Positions 12,682 to 15,171 of a stretch of 15,171 nt of DNA are shown piece after piece. A program made the translations under genes and the position numbers. How positions within the stretch are numbered: the first letter of the stretch is position 1; each line of letters starts with the position of its first letter. The notes below the pieces were generated by a model. That model ran no database searches. It saw nothing but the letters and a program-made list of their open reading frames with translations, and was not told the DNA's origin. This DNA comes from DASUAS01 sp036271015 (GTDB lineage: Bacteria; Actinomycetota; Acidimicrobiia; IMCC26256; DASPTH01), in the NCBI GenBank assembly GCA_036271015.1, contig DATBBL010000356.1:1-15171 (forward strand). Direction: 5' to 3'.

Positions 12682-14232
12682 CTACAGCGCCCTCGTGAGC
12701 CCGTGGACCAGTTGGGTGACGGGGAGATCGGTCATCTTGAAGATCAGCTCCGGGTACACACCCAACGCCACGATGAGGAGGATCAGCGGCGTCCACGCGA
12801 TCCACTCCGACACGTGGACGTCGTGGATGTGGGCGTGCTCGAACTCGGGCTTCACCTTGCCCATGGCCACGCGCTGGAACATCCACAGCAGGTACCCCGC
12901 CGCCAGCACGGTGCCGATGGCGGCGATCACCATGTAGATGCGGAATGTGGTGAGGGTGCCGTCGAGCCAGTTGAACAGGCCGAAGGGCAGGCTCGGGTTG
13001 TACGCCGAGAGGATCGCCGGGAACTCGCCCCAGAAGCCGGCGAGACCGGGGAGACCGAGCGACGCCATGGCCGAGAACCCAAGCAACCACCCGAGGTGCG
13101 GTGCCTGGGTCAGGAGACCGCCGAGCCGGCTCATCTCCCGGGTGCCGTATCGCTCCTGCACCGACCCGGCGATGAAGAAGAGCATGCCGGTGATGAGGCC
13201 GTGCGCCACCATGCCGAAGACGGCGGCGTTGATGCCGAAGGTGGTGAGGGTGGCGATGCCGAGCATCACGAAACCCATGTGGGCCACCGACGAGAACGCG
13301 ATCAGCCGTTTCATGTCGCGTTGCGCGAGACAACACAACGCGCCGTAGATGATGCCGATCACCGCCAGCAGGCCGATCCACGGTGCCCACGACTGCGCCG
13401 CTCCGGGGAGCATCGGGAGCGCGATGCGGATGAAGCCGTAGGTCCCCAGCTTCAGCATGATCGCAGCCAGGAGCACCGAGCCGACGGTGGGCGCCTCGGT
13501 GTGGGCGTCGGGCAGCCAGGTGTGGAACGGGAACATCGGCACCTTGATCGCGAAGCCGAGGAACATCCCCGCGAACACCAGGAGCTGCGTGCCGTGCACG
13601 ATGCCGTCGCCGTGCAGGCGGGTGAGCGTGACCATGTCGAAGGTGTGGACCTTCGACAGGAAGAACAGCGCCAGGAAGCTCAGCAGCATGAGCGCCGAGC
13701 CGAACAGCGTGAAGAGGAAGAACTTGATCGACGCGTACTCGCGGTTCGGACCGCCCCAGACCCCGATCATGAAGAACATCGGGAGGAGGACGACCTCGAA
13801 GAAGATGAAGAAGAGGATCAGGTCCTGGGCGACGAAGGTGCCGATCATCCCCGTCTCGAGGAGGAGCACGAGGGCGAGGAACGCCTTCGGGTTGTGCGGC
13901 TCCGGGAAGTGGTTCCACGAGTAGACGACGCAGCACACGGTGACCAGCATGGTGAGGAGCACGAGCGGCAACGAGATGCCGTCGATGCCCACGTGGTACC
14001 GGCTGTGGATCACGTCGATCCAACGCTCGTTGGCCACGAACTGCAGGTGCCCGTCGTCGAGGTTGAAGTTGGCGAGGATCCCGATGCCGACCGCCCCGGT
14101 CAGCAGGGTGGCCAGCAACGTGACCACCTTGATCAGGTTCTCCTCGGCCTTCGGGATCAGCAGCACGATCACCATGCCGACGATGGGGATGAAGACCGCC
14201 AGCGTCAGGGCCCAGTTGTCGAACCAGTCCAT
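12682..14232 (-). CDS. nuoM: NADH-quinone oxidoreductase subunit M
   Basis: A 516-residue antiporter-like subunit of complex I. Conserved proton-path residues are Glu146 in FFIFFEVVLLPMF (helix 5), Lys230 in GFAIKVPMFPFHTWLPDAHTEAP (helix 7), Lys261 in AIMLKLGTYG (helix 8) and Glu403 in GFWGEF (helix 12). They match E144, K234, K265 and E407 of E. coli NuoM. All helices appear intact. The start is ATG 14232 with a GGGGA-type Shine-Dalgarno about 9 nt upstream, 19 nt after the nuoL stop. It belongs to the nuo operon, order L-M-N, on the minus strand. Confidence 0.97.
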   Translation of the reverse strand: MDWFDNWALTLAVFIPIVGMVIVLLIPKAEENLIKVVTLLATLLTGAVGIGILANFNLDDGHLQFVANERWIDVIHSRYHVGIDGISLPLVLLTMLVTVCCVVYSWNHFPEPHNPKAFLALVLLLETGMIGTFVAQDLILFFIFFEVVLLPMFFMIGVWGGPNREYASIKFFLFTLFGSALMLLSFLALFFLSKVHTFDMVTLTRLHGDGIVHGTQLLVFAGMFLGFAIKVPMFPFHTWLPDAHTEAPTVGSVLLAAIMLKLGTYGFIRIALPMLPGAAQSWAPWIGLLAVIGIIYGALCCLAQRDMKRLIAFSSVAHMGFVMLGIATLTTFGINAAVFGMVAHGLITGMLFFIAGSVQERYGTREMSRLGGLLTQAPHLGWLLGFSAMASLGLPGLAGFWGEFPAILSAYNPSLPFGLFNWLDGTLTTFRIYMVIAAIGTVLAAGYLLWMFQRVAMGKVKPEFEHAHIHDVHVSEWIAWTPLILLIVALGVYPELIFKMTDLPVTQLVHGLTRAL

Positions 14233-14251
14233 TGGAACGATTCCCCTCGGA

Positions 14252-15171
14252 TCAGAGATTGGCGAGTAGCAGGAAGAGGCTCAGGAGACCCACCGCCGCG
14301 AACAGCAGCAGCGCGTACCGTTGCACCCGACCGGATTGCAGGTAGCGCAGCAGTCCACCGCTCTCGCCGGTGATCGCGGCCACTTCGTTGACCGCGCCGT
14401 CGACACCCTTCTGGTCGAGCTTTTCGTAGGTGAACTTCCCGGCGGCCCTCGCACCGCGTGCGGTGCCGTTGAGCACCGCATCGATCACGTTCTGGTTCAC
14501 CCAGTACGCGGCGGCGGCGATGGGGCCCTTGATCGATGCGACGATGACGTTCTCGTACAACGCGTCGAGGTAGTACTTGTTGGCGAGGAACTCGTACCCC
14601 GCGTGCGCGAGCTTGTTGCGCTGGGTGAGGCCCTTGAACGGCCCGAGCTCCTCGTGTTGGAACCAGAGGTAGGCCGCGATGCCGATGCCGAGGACGGCGA
14701 CCACGAGCGAGATCGCCGCCGCGCCGTAGTCGAACGCGGGATGCACGAGCGCCGGGAACGCCACCCGGGGCTCGACCCACTTGGTGAAGTCCTCCACGTG
14801 GATGGCGGCCGCGTTCAGGAAGCCGGCGAGCACCGCGAACACCGCGAGGATGATCAGCGGGACGGTGATCGCGGGCTCGGACTCGTGCGGCTCCCCGTGG
14901 CCGCGGAACTCGCCGAAGAACGTGAGGTACACGACGCGCGTCATGTACGCCGCGGTGAGGAACGCCCCCACCAGGCCGACCACCATGAAGAAGTCGTAGC
15001 CCGACTTGCCCGCGGTCACCAGGATCTCGTCCTTGGACCAGAAGCCCGCGAACGGGAAGATCCCGGCCAGCGCGAGCGAGCCGATCATGAACGTCAAGAA
15101 CGTGATCGGCATGTACTTGCGCAGGCCGCCCATGTCCTTCTTCATGTCGAAGGAGTGGTGCGAACCCGAGT
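14252..15171 (-). CDS. nuoL: NADH-quinone oxidoreductase subunit L, C-terminal part (runs off right edge)
   Basis: The last 305 or so residues of NuoL, with the frame open to the window edge. It begins with a segment before helix 12, HHSFDMKKDMGGLRKYMPIT. Helix 12 follows with GIFPFAGFWSKDEIL, whose lysine matches K399 of E. coli NuoL. Further transmembrane segments follow, and then a long amphipathic region, FKGLTQRNKLAHAGYEF onward. That region corresponds to the lateral helix HL, which runs along the membrane arm. A last transmembrane helix, YALLLFAAVGLLSLFLLLANL, ends the protein. The start and the first half are outside the window. nuoM follows after 19 nt. Confidence 0.96.
   Translation of the reverse strand, partial: SGSHHSFDMKKDMGGLRKYMPITFLTFMIGSLALAGIFPFAGFWSKDEILVTAGKSGYDFFMVVGLVGAFLTAAYMTRVVYLTFFGEFRGHGEPHESEPAITVPLIILAVFAVLAGFLNAAAIHVEDFTKWVEPRVAFPALVHPAFDYGAAAISLVVAVLGIGIAAYLWFQHEELGPFKGLTQRNKLAHAGYEFLANKYYLDALYENVIVASIKGPIAAAAYWVNQNVIDAVLNGTARGARAAGKFTYEKLDQKGVDGAVNEVAAITGESGGLLRYLQSGRVQRYALLLFAAVGLLSLFLLLANL

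Noticed and set aside
12001..14373. 790-codon open frame on the plus strand opposite nuoN and nuoM
   Set aside because: Its product is a monotonous His/Asp/Glu/Arg/Gln-rich sequence, the typical antisense shadow of hydrophobic GC-rich membrane genes. The minus-strand frames give complete NuoM and NuoN.
1..15171. Mobile elements, prophage, toxin-antitoxin or defence island
   Set aside because: I saw no transposase, integrase, terminal inverted repeats or target duplications. The only accessory-looking genes are the AAA ATPase and the divergent methyltransferase, and neither has a visible partner of such a system.

Overview
The window is GC-rich DNA, about 70% GC by eye, from an actinobacterium. 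The evidence is the strong G/C third-position bias, frequent GTG starts, GC-rich hairpins without U-tracts as terminators, an apparently leaderless promoter, and the tRNA-Thr / tRNA-Met / rpmG cluster typical of Actinomycetota. An Acidimicrobiia-like lineage is my guess; nothing here proves the class. Nearly all of the window is coding, and no gap between genes exceeds about 120 bp.

Layout from left to right. (1) 1-1206, minus strand: tRNA-Thr, tRNA-Met, rpmG (ribosomal protein L33), then an ECF sigma factor overlapping the start of its zinc-type anti-sigma factor, which runs off the left edge. (2) 1246-2485: a GNAT acetyltransferase (+), tRNA-Tyr (-) and yajQ (+), separated by short divergent promoters and hairpin terminators. 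(3) 2494-5051, minus: an ABC-2 exporter (ATPase and permease, coupled by a 4-nt overlap) followed by a divergent SAM-dependent methyltransferase with its own -10 element. (4) 5139-5984, minus: htpX, a membrane zinc protease, preceded by an ECF-type promoter match and a hairpin beside its Shine-Dalgarno. (5) 6091-9824, minus: a MidA/NDUFAF7-family methyltransferase, acetyl-CoA synthetase and a PNK-phosphatase-like HAD protein, all in one direction. (6) 9919-11100, plus: a stand-alone AAA ATPase. (7) 11218-15171, minus: the 3' end of the complex I operon, nuoL (partial), nuoM and nuoN.

Themes. Region 1 to region 4 suggests an envelope or oxidative stress circuit: an ECF sigma/anti-sigma pair, and an htpX promoter matching the GGGAAC-N17-CGTT type. 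Regions 5 to 7 put a homologue of the complex I assembly methyltransferase NDUFAF7 close to the nuo operon. It is divergent from an AAA ATPase of unknown role.

The most unusual structure is the 94-bp intergenic region between that methyltransferase and the ATPase. It is an AT-rich, imperfect 64-bp dyad (9849-9912) that contains both divergent -10 elements. It carries six hexamers phased at 10 bp, three on each strand. This looks like an operator co-controlling the two genes and is the best candidate here for undescribed biology. Most other genes are ordinary housekeeping functions.
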